In this document: positions 9,030 through 21,837 of the stretch, in pieces
Position numbering within the stretch: position 1 is the stretch's first letter
Layout: the number at the start of each line of letters is the position of its first letter
Source of the DNA: Fistulifera solaris
Lineage: Eukaryota > Bacillariophyta > Bacillariophyceae > Naviculales > Stauroneidaceae
Assembly: GCA_030295235.1 (NCBI GenBank)
Contig: AP026179.1
Span: forward strand, 62,001-126,000
DNA: 64,000 nucleotides
Reading direction: 5' to 3'
The notes under the pieces: model-generated
Told to the model about the DNA's origin: nothing
Databases searched by the model: none
What the model saw: only the letters and a program-made list of their open reading frames with translations
Made by a program: the position numbers and the translations under genes

Positions 9030-12000
9030 ATGAGAAAAGCGGTCGCCCAAGTCGCTTCCAAAGCACGGGGAAATAATACTGCTAACAACAAGCGGAATCG
9101 AGATGATACTGCTTCTTCGAGATCCATTTCACCTTCCAAGAGAGCGATTTCACCTCCGAAACGAGGCAAGGAAGTATCATCAACGGTCAAATCACATACG
9201 CAGATGACTCCCGATGAAGCCGCTCTTGCCGCGAAAAACTATCGTTTGGCGAAAGAATTGGTAAGAATGAGAGAGAGAGAGAGAGAGAGCGACAGAAAGC
9301 GCCATTTCTATTTGCCGAGCTTCTATTTTTCAAAAAAGTACTGACGATGATTTTTCTGTCTGCTTTTCTTGTTGCAGAGTGAATTGCGAGTACGTCATCG
9401 AGAAGAAAGTAAAACCGTGACCAAATTGACGATGGAGAATGTACGTAAATGTTATTTGACAATCCTAATACGTTCGCACTCTCGTTTTTTTTCACTCATA
9501 TCCTACGTGTTTGGCAGATGACGTTGGCCTCCAAATGTCGGGAAGTTATGCAACAAGCCGCCCTCTATAAGCAACAATTGGATCAACAAAAAGCAACTAT
9601 GGCCAATTGGCAGCGTCAGAATTCGGAGATTAAAGTAGAGTCGTCTCCGGTATTGGTGTCGTCGGATGATTTTGAAGAACGCGACTTTTCGACCGAGTCG
9701 GAAATAACACCGACTCCTTTGCTCGTCAGTCCATCGAAAGCAAAAGTCCATTGCGAGAATCGCCTCTCTCGCATCGGTTCTTTCCGCCATCCACTTCCCC
9801 GAAAGAACAGCGAAAAACAGCCTACAATGAAGAATTTCCCGGTGACATTATTACGCCCAAAGTAACCTCACGTCGTTCGAATTTTCACAAAATGGGTCGT
9901 TTCGAGGAACTCGAATGTGAAGATGATATCGAGTTGTGGGAGGCACCAAAGGATGATTCCAGACACCGTGATGCGCCGGGGTTGGAAAAGAAGGAACAAA
10001 GTCAACGCGATATGAGTAGTTTGGACGCGTTTGAGGCATCCTTCCAGACGGATTTTGCACGTAGCTTTTCATCCAGTGACAATGTCCCTCCGAGCCATGA
10101 AATTTATGATCCGTTTTCGAATAGTCCAGTGAAAATCAATCTTAGTGCCGCGACACCGATCATCGAAAAGCCCTACGAAGCCGAACCGCGTTCGCCTTCA
10201 CGGGGTGCCTTTGCCAGTGATCCACCCGGGGTTGATAAAACATCCACGCGCCCGAATGGTCCCTTGTCTAACGAGTCGAAAAGCAAAGTGATTCCGCCTC
10301 CTCCTCCGCCTCGCGCCAAGACGGGTGGAAAGAACCATAAATCATCGGGTAGTTCCGTGTCGTCCACCCGGTCGACGCCGTCCGAACTCCAGTCCGTTGC
10401 TGCAGAAACTGCATCCAGGATAGCCAATACCTCATCCAAGCAAAGCCAGTCAACTACGGTACCAAGAGTTGCAAAATCCATGCTGTTGGAACAATCTGTC
10501 GCTTCACCCCAATCGGTTTCTCAATCAAGTACAGCAGATAGTGTTTCCAAGAGCAAAGTCCCGGCTACTTCTCCAAAGCATAGTCAACCAGCTACGGTAC
10601 CCGAAGTGACGAAGTCAGGGCTATTTGAACAGGCCGTCGCATTGCTCGAGTCGGGCGGTGTAGCACCTCCGGCAGGAATGGCCTCCAACGACAAAGCACC
10701 AGTTGTATCACCAAAGCAGAGTCAAGCAGCGCCGTTACCTAAAGTGACGAAGCCAGCAGAACAGGCAGCTCCAGCAGATAGTGTATCCAATATCAAGGTT
10801 TCTGTAAAATCACCAAAACAGAATGAATCAGCTTCGGTATCAAAAGTGGCGAACCCAGTGCTATCAGAGCATCCTGCTGCATCTCGTGAGTCGGGCGGTT
10901 TGGTATCTCCGGTAAACAACGTTTCAAAGAAGAAAGTGGGCTCGGCATCAAAATCCATTTCACCAGTTCTGTCGGAAGAACCCAGGAATATTGCAAATAA
11001 AATATCATTGGCAGAGCAAGTTCTGACGGTACAGTCAAAAGCGGCTTTGCTCTTGTCGACTCCTGAATTGCCAAAAATGGATGACTCGTCAAAAGGTAAT
11101 TCGACAAATAGTGAATCGACTCCCAAGTCACCGAAAAGTTATGACAAAGCTGAAAAGGGAAAAGGGAAGTCTGTTTCGCCGCGAGAATCCCCGAAAAGGG
11201 ACAAGCCTACTGTGCCGGCGCAACGACCAACAAATTCGACTCCTGGATCAATAAAAGACGACGAGAGGGCTACTGTGGGACAGACGAAAATCGTTTCTTC
11301 TACAGAGAAGCCAATGGAGTCGTCGATTGTCAACAAAGAGTCAGTAAGAAACACTTTATCGAAGTCGCCCACATCTGATAACCAAGCCGAGGTGAAAACA
11401 AAGGAGGTGAATTCACCCCTTCATGTGCCGGCTATCGCATTACCAGACGTAGACATTACATCGGGTATTGGGTTGATTTCATCTGAGTCGCAAGTTAATT
11501 CAAAAGAAAAGCATGGTGCATCGGGAGCTAGTTCGACAGATGCATTACAGGCCGATATGATGTCATCGTCTAAAGACTCTGAAAGTAATTTGAAGCATGC
11601 TCAATATCAAGGAAATACAGAATTGGCGGAATCAGCGCAGTTCTTGTTGCAACCTGTGAAGTCCTTGGTGACCGAGGCCGCATCATCGACTCCACTTTTG
11701 AAAGATGTTACGCTTGCCGAATCTCCAACCGCGATGACGAATCATAGAGCGACTAATGCCCTGGCACCTAAAACAGTGGTCTTAGACCAAGCAACTGTAT
11801 CGACTTCAACGACTGAAAAGCCGTCTTCTTTCGACAACTCCCAGCGTGAAACATCATCGGTTTCTTCTATGGCTGGATCGTATGTGAGCCCTAGCCCGTC
11901 GGGGCAACGCACTGCAAGAGTGACTCCATCTCCAGTGCTTACTTCGTTCGCGAAACACATCCAACAAACGGAATTACATCGCAAGGAGTTTGAGACTTCC

Positions 12001-12899
12001 AGTCCGACTGCCGTTTTGACTACGGTTAATAGCCAAACAGCAGCAGCCCATTCTCCCATAAAATGGCCACTTAGCTCTGTGTCTGCGGTTTCCTCGTCAA
12101 AAGCAAAAATGCTTATTCAGCAGATCTTTTCTCCACTGAAACATCGACCTTAATAAAGAACGGTGTAACAAGTAAACCTCTATCTTCTCCATGGGCGAAA
12201 ACTCGATCCGATGTTGCAGAAGAACCCGGACAACGATCTTTTAAGAGTAATGGCGGCGCGTCAATATTCCCAAAAACATCACCCTCGCTACAAGCACCAA
12301 AAGTGATCGAAGAACCTCCTTTAAATGAAAATGGTAGTTCATCTAGTATCCGAAGCCAAGGTTCGAGTTTCCAAAACTCATCGTCTCCGTTTCGAAACAG
12401 CTTTGGTGAGACACGACCTACGTGGGCAAAAAACTCAGCTAATGAGGACGAGACTGAACCATCGGATGCCAACTTAAGTCCTTCTGCCGTGCGGAGATCT
12501 TGGCAAAACAGTGTAATTGCTTCTCGTTCTCGCTTCGAATCTAGCAGTACTGCTTCCTCTAAACCAGTGGAAAGTCGCCCTTGGCAGACCGAATCTTCCA
12601 AATTATCGTTGCCACAGCAAGATCGATTGCAAGGTGACACATTGAAAGCACCTACGCTGTCCAGCATTCACAGAAATAGTTACATCGGCAATAATAGCCC
12701 GGTGCAGAGTTTCAAGCCAACCATGAAGATCAAAGAGCTGGCAGCGGCATTTGAATCTCGCTCGCCGGAAAAGTCGTATGTTACTTCCTGTGATGCATCA
12801 ACACCATCGGACGAAGAGTGTGGAGAGATACCTATGGTTTCGCCTCCACGGGTAGAGGAAGTCAGGAAATCATTGAATAGACAATTTGGACATATATAA
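9030..12899 (+). CDS. long disordered Ser/Pro/Lys-rich protein with N-terminal coiled coil
   Basis: Exons 9030-9260, 9378-9440 and 9518-12899, with GTAAGA and GTACGT donors and GCAG/GGCAG acceptors, all in phase 0; about 1,225 residues if read as one gene. Residues 1-50 are basic and Ser-rich. Residues about 60-140 form a coiled coil across the two introns (AKELSELRVRHREE...). The rest is low-complexity Ser/Thr/Pro/Lys with recurring SPKQSQ-like blocks and short proline runs; the C-terminus has KIKELAAAFESR. The frame shifts twice by the same step, at A4 9742-9745 and A5 12105-12109; one more A at each would keep it open. At the first, an 80-bp intron at 9650-9729 (GTATTG...GTCAG) is an alternative. 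Function unknown; scaffold-like by composition. Confidence 0.65.
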
Positions 12900-13032
12900 A
12901 CGTTGGAGAATGAGGGGGTGGGTTTTGATAGGATACAAATGTTAATTGTAAATTTATAATTGTGGGGCAACTATGAACTATTTTTTTGAGAAATGTTTTC
13001 ATTTGTTTACTTAGAGACCTTTTCTTGAATAA

Positions 13033-15169
13033 TTAAGAAAGCCAAGCGAGAAGCACCAATAGGCTTAGCGCTGACCCCAGTTTCGACAGCATGTTGGACC
13101 CCGAGGATTCTGTTCCTAATCCGCCATCACCACCGTATTGCGTCAAATCGTATCGCGTGCTGCTTCCTTCCCAGTTGGCCGTATCCGCCATGGCAGCCTT
13201 TAACTCGGTGGGTTCGGCCAGTGTAGGTCCTGCATAACGCCAATTGGGGAATCCTGTCACAGCCACACCCTCCAGCGATTCCGGCAGGGCACTCCCTTCA
13301 ATACCACAATCTTCTCCGCAATCGGACCTCCAGCCACCTTCACTCCAAGTCATGCCGACAATGAAGTTGGGTGTGTTGGTATCGTCTAAACAATAAACAA
13401 ACAAGTTATCTCCGTCCGGATTCAAAGCAAACGATTTGCTATTGTTCATGAGCGGCCATTCTTCATCTTTGTTGCCACCAAAGTACCCAAATAGCTGATT
13501 CACAGCTAGTCCTTCCGAAGGAATAGTGAACTGTTGCGGTATAGAGAGATTGGAACAGCGACAAAGAATTTTAGCATCCGTGACAGTGTAACATGGTTAT
13601 GGACACACTATTTCATCTCTACCAAATACGTACCGTTCGCGTTCCTTCAACATCGACTAAATGTGTTCCGTTCCACGCATTATCCGTCAAATAAAGCGTC
13701 CCGACACTGGCCGGAATGGTTGCTACGGTGAAGAATGCAATTTCATCCGGTTCGACCGCATTCCAAGCCCAAACTTGCAAATCTCCCTTTTGTACGCGAG
13801 CACACTCGGCCGTCCCTTGTGCGGGTGGTGCCACTTCACCACCGGTAAAGTCTTCCAGGACCACAGGAGCTGATGTCGGACCGTCCTGCACACCCTCCAC
13901 ACGGAATGTCATGGCCCCATTGGCCAATTGCGTAATGTTACGGATCCGAATATTGGTCGGACCTTGAAAATAAGTATCGGTATTGGGATGATCCGGTCCT
14001 GGACCCAATTCCATCCCGGGTAGAAACAAATCTCCCGCATCACCATCATTCTCTCCCTTTTCCAAATGGAATTGTCCATCCGCTTGAATGAGACGGAATT
14101 TGTAATGTGTGTTGGGCCATTGTTCCGTTCCCGGATACGACCACGTCCCGAACCGGTCTTGTACGTTTTCATCCCAGTGATAAATGAGTAAGCCACCAAT
14201 TCCACCGGGCAATTCAGCATCGGATCCGATGGGTTGACGATTTTCAATAACCAAGGATTCTCCTTCTGGAAAATGCGTCTTAATGATATAATAGTCGGGA
14301 AACAAGATGGAAGGACGGATCGTATACACACCATCAACGGTAATTTCTAAAAATTCCGGAATCCATCCGGCTCGATCTTTGGAAAAGGGACTCAACGAAC
14401 TGGGTTTGGCTAAGTCTTGGGCAAATCCACCCGTCGTGGCCATTAAATCCCACGCCCCCAATCCACCAACACCTCCACCCAGCACCGTACTATCGTAGGT
14501 ATCCATCGGAATGGGTCCGGTGGGTGGTCCGAGTCCGGTGGGGGGATCATCCGGATGGCCTACTAAGGTATGGACCCATTCGTGAACAATTACACCCATA
14601 TGCGCAAATTGATCAAAATTACACGTCCGGACGTACGGTGTCGCAATCACGTAACCACCCAATTCGACAAATGTCTTTGCATCGATCCAAGCGCCATCGG
14701 ACGCCGGTCCTCCTTGACTAATAAAACGATTCAACACATTGTTGGCTTGACAATCAACTCCAGAATTGCCATCGACGGCGGAAAATCCCGAATGAATGAC
14801 AATGGTATTGTCCATATAACCATCATGATCTTGATCATAATCCATAACATTAAAGGTGGGATCGTTGGTACTAAGATCATTCAAAATGGGGACAAAGAAA
14901 GCGGCCGCTTCTTTGGCACCCATTTTTCCCCGAAACACCACCAGCATAATATGCTTCCGTATTGTCGGTGACTTTCCAATCTTGGACGGTACAAGTAATA
15001 TTGTATTGTTGATACGATTGTTCTTGAAAATAGGCTCGAATGTTGGTATTGCACAAATCGTTATAATATTGTGCATTTGGCAAATTACGTCCATCGACAT
15101 GATCACTAAATTGGACCAACAACCACAATATATTGAAGTCACCTTTGCTGGGTGACAATTGACGTCGTA

Positions 15170-15228
<59 letters not shown>

Positions 15229-15323
15229 ATCGTCGTTGTCGTCGTTGTCGTCGGGTGGGCACTGCTGGACGTCAAGAGCATCATCCCAAAAAGTAGTAAT
15301 GTTATTGCGGTAGCGAATTTCAT
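13033..15323 (-). CDS. secreted M6-type metalloprotease domain protein with hydrophobic C-terminal tail
   Basis: Exons (minus) 15323-13634 and 13530-13033, separated by a 103-bp GTACGT...CAG intron; about 728 residues. The order is a signal peptide (residues 1-22), a Thr run and a poly-Ser tract, then the peptidase domain with zinc site HEWVHTLVGH and a downstream WDLMATTG that would supply the Met-turn. This fits M6/immune-inhibitor-A-like gluzincin/metzincin peptidases. The C-terminal half has repeated beta modules (FFTVATIPASVGTLYLTD, then a second exon module). The last residues (LGSALSLLVLLAWLS) are hydrophobic, as in GPI-anchored proteins, so a cell-surface or wall protease is likely. 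The frame changes once at the T5 run 14933-14937. Confidence 0.82.
15170..15227. repeat. (ATG/TCA)n microsatellite encoding poly-Ser
   Basis: An uninterrupted GAT/ATG trinucleotide run that, on the minus strand, encodes the run of about 19 serines after the signal peptide of the M6-like protease. Length polymorphism between alleles would be expected. Confidence 0.85.
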
Positions 15324-15326
15324 GAT

Positions 15327-15450
15327 TCTCTCTCTCTCTCTCTCTTTCTCTGTCTCTCTCTCTTTCTCTTTTGGTCAGAAGGAAAAGCAACCTTGGAAAG
15401 CAAACTTGGAAAGAGAGAGAGAGAGAGAAAGAGAGAAAGAAAGAGAGAGA
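15327..15450. repeat. CT tract facing GA tract, potential long hairpin
   Basis: A CT-rich tract (15327-15372) and a GA-rich tract (15411-15450), about 40 bp apart, are largely complementary. They lie directly upstream of the protease start codon on the minus strand, so a transcript covering both would fold into a long imperfect stem just 5' of the AUG. Confidence 0.7.
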
Positions 15451-16181
15451 GCCGATGACCCTGTCTTGATTGAATGGCGCGACGAAAGAAGAGGGGGTCA
15501 TTTATTACGTAGTATTATTTATTCTTCCTTCTTGTGATTTGTGAGATCCGTATTCTCTACTGTACTACTTTGTAGAGAGAGAGGTCATTCATTGGAAGCG
15601 GTCATTCTGTGTTCTCTGGCATATCTCAACCCGAAGTATTTTGAAGTATGTAGTATGATGTGTTTTGTACCTACGACGTAGTAGTCATTGTTCTCCACGT
15701 ACGTACGTACGCCAACAGTTAAAACTACATACGATCGACTGGATGGATTGTTCGGGATTGACGTCCATCGTTCCGATTTATTTGACCGGACCGTTCTTTT
15801 GTCGCACAAGTATCCGTTGGAGTACCACGGCAGCGTTGAAGTTGCTTGGGAGCACGAGCTGCTCGTGTGCTGGCGCGTGCTGAGATGACAGCGAGGAAGA
15901 AAAAAAAACAAAAAAAGTCCATCCACATCCGATGCCAGACGTTGCTGTTGTTTGTTGTTTGCAACAACCGTTGAAGATTCACTCCTTCATTGATTCATTC
16001 ATCTCGAGTTAATTTCACTGATTCATTCGTTCATTCATTCATCTCAAGTGAAGATCAACGCGATCACACGTCGTTGATTTGATTTATACTCCAGAGTGTT
16101 CATCTTACACAACAATCGTAGAGGGAGCCTCCATTGTACTCTTTGGGTGATACACAGTAGAGATTTCACGGCTTATTAACA
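15451..16181. promoter_or_regulatory. divergent promoter region, protease / bHLH
   Basis: The spacer between the minus-strand protease and the plus-strand bHLH gene. It contains a repeated GATTCATTC / ATTCATCTC block at about 15980-16050 and ACGTACGTACGT at about 15699-15710. No gene seen. Bidirectional promoter function is inferred from the arrangement only. Confidence 0.45.
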
Positions 16182-17247
16182 ATGGAACCTTCCAACACCA
16201 ACAACAACAACAACAACAATAACAACAATCAGTATCAACATCATTATTCAGATGTCGATTTCTCTCCAGAAGACATTCAAGCTTTACTGGCAGGCGTCGC
16301 ACCTGATCATATCCTTTATTACGATCATCATTCTTCCGAAACCATCCTGAATCATCATCAACATCATCATCATCATTCTAGCAGTAGCCCTGGTTTGACG
16401 GCTACCGCTAGCAGTAACAATATCAGTCACGCTTCTCTTCATCGCTCCGAGGAAGACGATCCCGACAACAACGATAACAACAACAACAACAACCACAACA
16501 ACAACGATCAAGACAACAACAACAACAAACGCAGCAAACACAATCATCAACAACAACCACAAGAAACACCCGCCGATCGCATTGAACGGAAACGTCGTCT
16601 CGAAAAACAACGTCGTTCAAGTCAATTCACAATTTCAAAAATTGCAGTCGTGTCTGAAACAATTGGAACAAGACAATTGTGAACCATTGCATGGTTTACC
16701 GGCTTATAGTCCGGCAAATCGTGTCGAATTGTTGGGACGCACGGTGGCAGTATTAGAAGCTTATCATCAGGCACATCAACAATTATACCAAACCGTACAA
16801 CATTTGCAACAGGAATTAGAACGAACACAAAAAGCGGGAGAAGAAACGGCCGCCAAATTGAAAGAACAATTGTCGGCACCACAAGCCATGGGCAATAATA
16901 AAGTCATGATGATGGTACCCATGATTATTGGTGGTGGTGGTGGCAACAATACCAATAATAACAACGAAATGACGCCGTATATGCCCAACATGATGATGGA
17001 TTTGAATAATAACAGTCATAATAATAATCCTTGGATGTTTCCACCACCACAAGCCATGATGATGCCGTCTCCGTTCCTAATGGCACCGGTGCAAGGAGGA
17101 GGACAGCTACAGCAAGCAACAACAACAGCAACAACAACGGCGACGGGAAAGACAGAACGATCAAATAATGACAGTAGTCCTTCGCCGTCTTCGGCGACGA
17201 CAAACAGTAATGAAATGGGAGGAGGCAATTTGGCGCATTGTGCGTAA
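16182..17247 (+). CDS. bHLH-leucine-zipper type transcription factor, Asn-rich
   Basis: About 354 residues. The N-terminal 130 residues are Asn/His/Gln-rich. A basic region follows (RIERKRRLEKQRRS) with the Glu and paired Arg (EKQRR) expected for E-box binding. Helix 1 is VNSQFQKLQSCLKQLE, then comes a long loop (GLPAYSPAN), then helix 2 RVELLGRTVAVLEAY. Helix 2 runs into a heptad-like segment (LYQTVQHLQQELERT), giving a bHLH-zipper layout. The C-terminal third is Asn/Met/Pro/Thr-rich. The frame changes near 16616-16622, exactly at the join between basic region and helix 1; this one is not in a homopolymer, and either one base is extra or two are missing. Nuclear regulator; targets unknown. 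Confidence 0.75.
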
Positions 17248-17370
17248 AAGAAGTTCTAAACATAGTAATAAATAATGACACGGCATGATGTTTGTTTGCG
17301 TGATCGTTCCAACCATGATAGTAGAATAGTATCAAAAGGTAGAAAGCAATAGTGTACAAATCGCCGGTCA

Positions 17371-18444
<1,074 letters not shown>

Positions 18445-18897
18445 ATTATTCTTTGATGTTGGTTGATTTTTTAGTTGTATAGGGAGATGACGCGGAGATG
18501 AATATGGTTTTGCTGAGGGGATGGGTGTTTCGAAAAGAAAGAGATGCATCGGAGAAAAAGATGAAAAAACTCATCACTCATCACCTTCTTCTCATCCTGA
18601 AAAAGTGAGATATCATAATAACACGTTCCTCGTTCGGATCGAAGAAAGGAGCGTTATGTGGCTTTTGTTTAGTACACTCGCGTATCGGCTTTACCCTTGG
18701 GCGAGTCAAATGCAATATATCGAAAACAACCTACGGTCGTTGAAAATACTGTCGAATACCGCACCGTCACGTCACTCTTATCCTGAACCTTTGTGTGTAT
18801 CTCAAGATCGTCGCCCCTCCAACAAAGAAGGGCCGCCTTTCACCGTAGCATCTTTTTCGTTGTGAAAACAAACAATATTATAATATCACTCTTTACA
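18445..18897. promoter_or_regulatory. divergent spacer, poly-Asn gene / cyclophilin-like gene
   Basis: About 450 bp between divergent starts. No gene and no motif I can name. Probably promoters for both sides. Confidence 0.4.
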
Positions 18898-19660
18898 ATG
18901 TTATCATCTTCCTCCTTCTCTTCTTCTTCTTCGCAGCAATACACTAAAACAAGAAAACGGCCGCCACCATCCGTGGGGTTTCAGCAACAACAAACGTTGC
19001 ACGGTCGAATCGCCCTCCTCTTAGCGTGTTTGGGAATCTACATGTTCGTTGTGCCTCTCGTCACGCATTATTCTTTCTTCTCGGGTGCCGCCCCTGAACT
19101 GCAAAGGATAAGTGTTTCGAATTACAGTCATCGACAATCAATTGATGTTCTTCTATTGTCATTATACAATATCGGAGACATTCGAATTGTTCTTCGTCCA
19201 GAATGGTCTTCCGCGTCGGTTGATTACGTCTTGCGTCTCGTAGGACAGTGTCAACGCTGTCAATTGTATCGTGCCGAAAAGCCCGGAATCTTACAAGGCA
19301 TCCTGGCGGCACCCGACATTCCCCCCTGCGGAAGTCAAAGGAACCTGCCCGGCAGGTGCGGAAACGGTCCCCAATGAATGTCCACCCTGGGATGCGGCTT
19401 GTGGATGTCATGGACCCGTCATGCAACGGGGCTATGTGGCGTGGGCGGCGGGAAAGACGGGACCGGATTTCTTTATCGATGTTTATCCGAAACCGGCCGT
19501 TTGGTGGGGTACCCAGCATACCGTGTGGGGTGAAATTACCGATGTGGCGAGTTTGCAGTTGATCGATGAATACATCTTTTCGTTACCCACACACAAGCAA
19601 GAGGGATTGACCATGCTGGACGAACCGATTCATTTTGATATGCTATTGGAGCATGTGTAA
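18898..19660 (+). CDS. cyclophilin-like (PPIase fold) type II membrane protein
   Basis: About 253 residues from ATG 18898. A Ser-rich, basic cytosolic N-terminus is followed by one transmembrane anchor (RIALLLACLGIYMFVVPL, about residues 40-60). The lumenal domain has DIRIVLRPEW, CQLYRAEKPGILQG, CGCHGPVMQRG, then GPDFFIDVYPKPAVWWGTQH and HTVWGEI. This is the cyclophilin-type pattern (YRAE, GPDFFI, HTVWG) in the divergent form found in algal and plant secretory proteins. The catalytic Arg/Gln set of true cyclophilins is not obvious, so isomerase activity is doubtful. The frame changes once in the C6 run 19321-19326; five C's would keep it open. A Golgi or ER location is inferred from topology. 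Confidence 0.72.
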
Positions 19661-19911
19661 TATTCATTCATATTGTTTTTCGTAGGTGATGGAAGATGAT
19701 GCTATCTTGGAACAGAAAAGGCAAAAAAGCAGAAATGGACCCGTTATAACGTAGATGTACAAAAGATGCAATAGCCATAAAATCAGCATTAGTCTACATA
19801 ACTCCTTGGACTGAGTGATTGATTAACTCCTCTTTCGTTGAAGGAAAATAGCGATCGTGACCAAAACAAGGATGGGAATCCTGATATTCTTATCGCAGTG
19901 CCAAAAATAGA

Positions 19912-19941
19912 TACGGAGTACTCTGTTACTTTTACTCCGTA
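19912..19941. repeat. inverted pair of TACGGAGTA
   Basis: TACGGAGTA at 19912-19920 and its exact reverse complement TACTCCGTA at 19933-19941 flank a 12-base spacer. The pair could form a 9-bp stem hairpin. Single copies of the same 9-mer occur at 1421, 5078 and 24868. Confidence 0.8.
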
Positions 19942-20954
19942 GGATTAAAGCTCTCACTCGCAAACGGAAGAAAGAGAAGTCAGACCTCAAGTTAAACGTT
20001 AAACATGGCAAAATCGGCTCTCACCCAAATAATGAGGTCAATGTATGTGATACGTGTGCGGGAAGACGATCCACCTTGCTTTGTCATGGTGTTTCGTGGG
20101 AGACTGAAAATTGAGTTTACTTTCTTCCAATCAACTTCATCTTGCTGTGTTCAACCGTTCAACCTCAAACGTTTGTCAATTAGGTTGTTAATTTGTGCGT
20201 GTTGAATGGCGTAATCTGTAGGCACAAATACTCCGAAGCAAGGCCATTGTTTGTCGGTGTCTCTGTGTTAATTGTTAACTGGCGTTATCACGACTTGAAG
20301 TCATTTCATAATAATTGCATAGTCATCACGAGTACGATTCATACCTTACTAGTTGCTACCTGGTAGTTGGTAGTCAATCTAAAATCTAAATCTGGCGAAT
20401 CGTTCATTGCTTTGCTTCTGCAACCTGCTTATGCTCACACAAAGAGTACTATTTTTATTACGCCCCATAGCTATCCTTCTTTGGCCCTTGAAGCGTGTCG
20501 CTTTGTCCCTTCACGTCGTGCAGAGATGCAAGACGCGAAATCGATCATCTCTTGAATTTTAAGTCTCAAGGTTTTGTCTCTAGTTCCGTGTTCTTTACTG
20601 GTAGTGCAAATCAGCACAAAATAGCAAGTGAGAAGAAAAACCTTGCGACCCTGGTGGCAACGTGCAGGGAAACGTCGCTCGAAGTCGCTAGAGTTGCTAG
20701 GCTTTGAAAAGTTGCATGTTGCACGGCTCTTTTCTAGGTAGAATAATTTTCAATGGTGTCCCATCGACGACATTTCCGTGTTACGCATCCATGTGTGGAA
20801 CACTTTTCACGGAGATCCAAAATCCAAAGAGAGGATATAGGAGACTGGCAAGAAAAGACACAAAGCCTAATCCAGTTTCAAGTTTCAAACACACTCTCTC
20901 TCGGTTAAGATATTAGATACGCACTGCAGGCTCATAGCTTTTAGTTTTGTATTA

Positions 20955-20966
20955 ACTGGTACCAGT
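20955..20966. repeat. 12-bp palindrome ACTGGTACCAGT
   Basis: Perfect palindrome centred on GGTACC, one of several in intergenic DNA of this window. Confidence 0.8.
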
Positions 20967-21837
20967 ACTTAGCAGAGCAGTCATTTTCCACTACATTGGG
21001 TCTTTGGTCGTGGTTGCAAGTCGTACGTCTCCAGTCTCCGTCTCCGCCGATCTAATAAATACGAACCGCAATAAAGACAAATCCCATCCTCTTTCTTGTC
21101 CATTGGCACTTGGCATCACTTCGTTGTGAGCGGCGATGTCACTGACGCCGTTTCACTTAGAGGAGGAGAAAAATAACGAACACTTACTTCCCGATAGTAC
21201 AGAATTAGAATTCGACTTGTTCTTCATACGGAAAGAGTGCAATCGTTTTTCCTTAGTTGACAAACAAAAATGCTACAAATTAAAGCAAGTTGGTGCGCCG
21301 AAAAATAGACCAGATAGTACTGAAATTAGTGGCGAATCCAATCGCGTCAGTGTCCGTGTTATTCTTCCAATGGAAGTTCAAAAATTGCACAGCGGAACGG
21401 TATAGCCCCCTCGCTTTAAATGCGAACAGCCATAGAATGCTCTTTCAAGCGGAAGGTTTTATTCGTATACGAATCAAAAGTAGAAACGTTTCATATTCAA
21501 GTCCGTTCGGAAGAGCGGAACACCGACCTTCAAAAGTACTGTAGCCCTTGTTAATTCTGCCAAAAAGTATTGGCTGTGGAAGCTTGTTGAAGATTGAAGG
21601 GGGGGTTGTTCTTCCGAAATTTTGGGAAGTAAAAACCATCGATGTCCACTCCCCCCAAAAAGCCTACCGCTCAACGCAACACTCAACACATAGTCACACC
21701 CGTTCACACGCAACAACTCGCAACGCGCTGTTCAAATGTCATAAATACGCCAGTTGCGCAAAACACAAGGGACTTTTACGTTATATCTTTTACTTTATCT
21801 TTTGCAAAGCAGATCATTGAAACTAAATAAAGACTAC

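Larger units (their letters stand above)
19661..21837. other. 2.2-kb intergenic region before HSF
   Basis: No gene supported. An 89-codon ATG ORF at 21136-21405 has no family resemblance and no partner exons, so I leave it out. It holds the TACGGAGTA inverted pair (19912-19941), a 12-bp palindrome (20955-20966) and a near-match TACTCCGAA near 20228. Confidence 0.5.

Noticed and set aside
21136-21405. 89-codon ATG ORF
   Set aside because: No resemblance to a family, no splice partners, within a 2-kb region of otherwise non-coding character.
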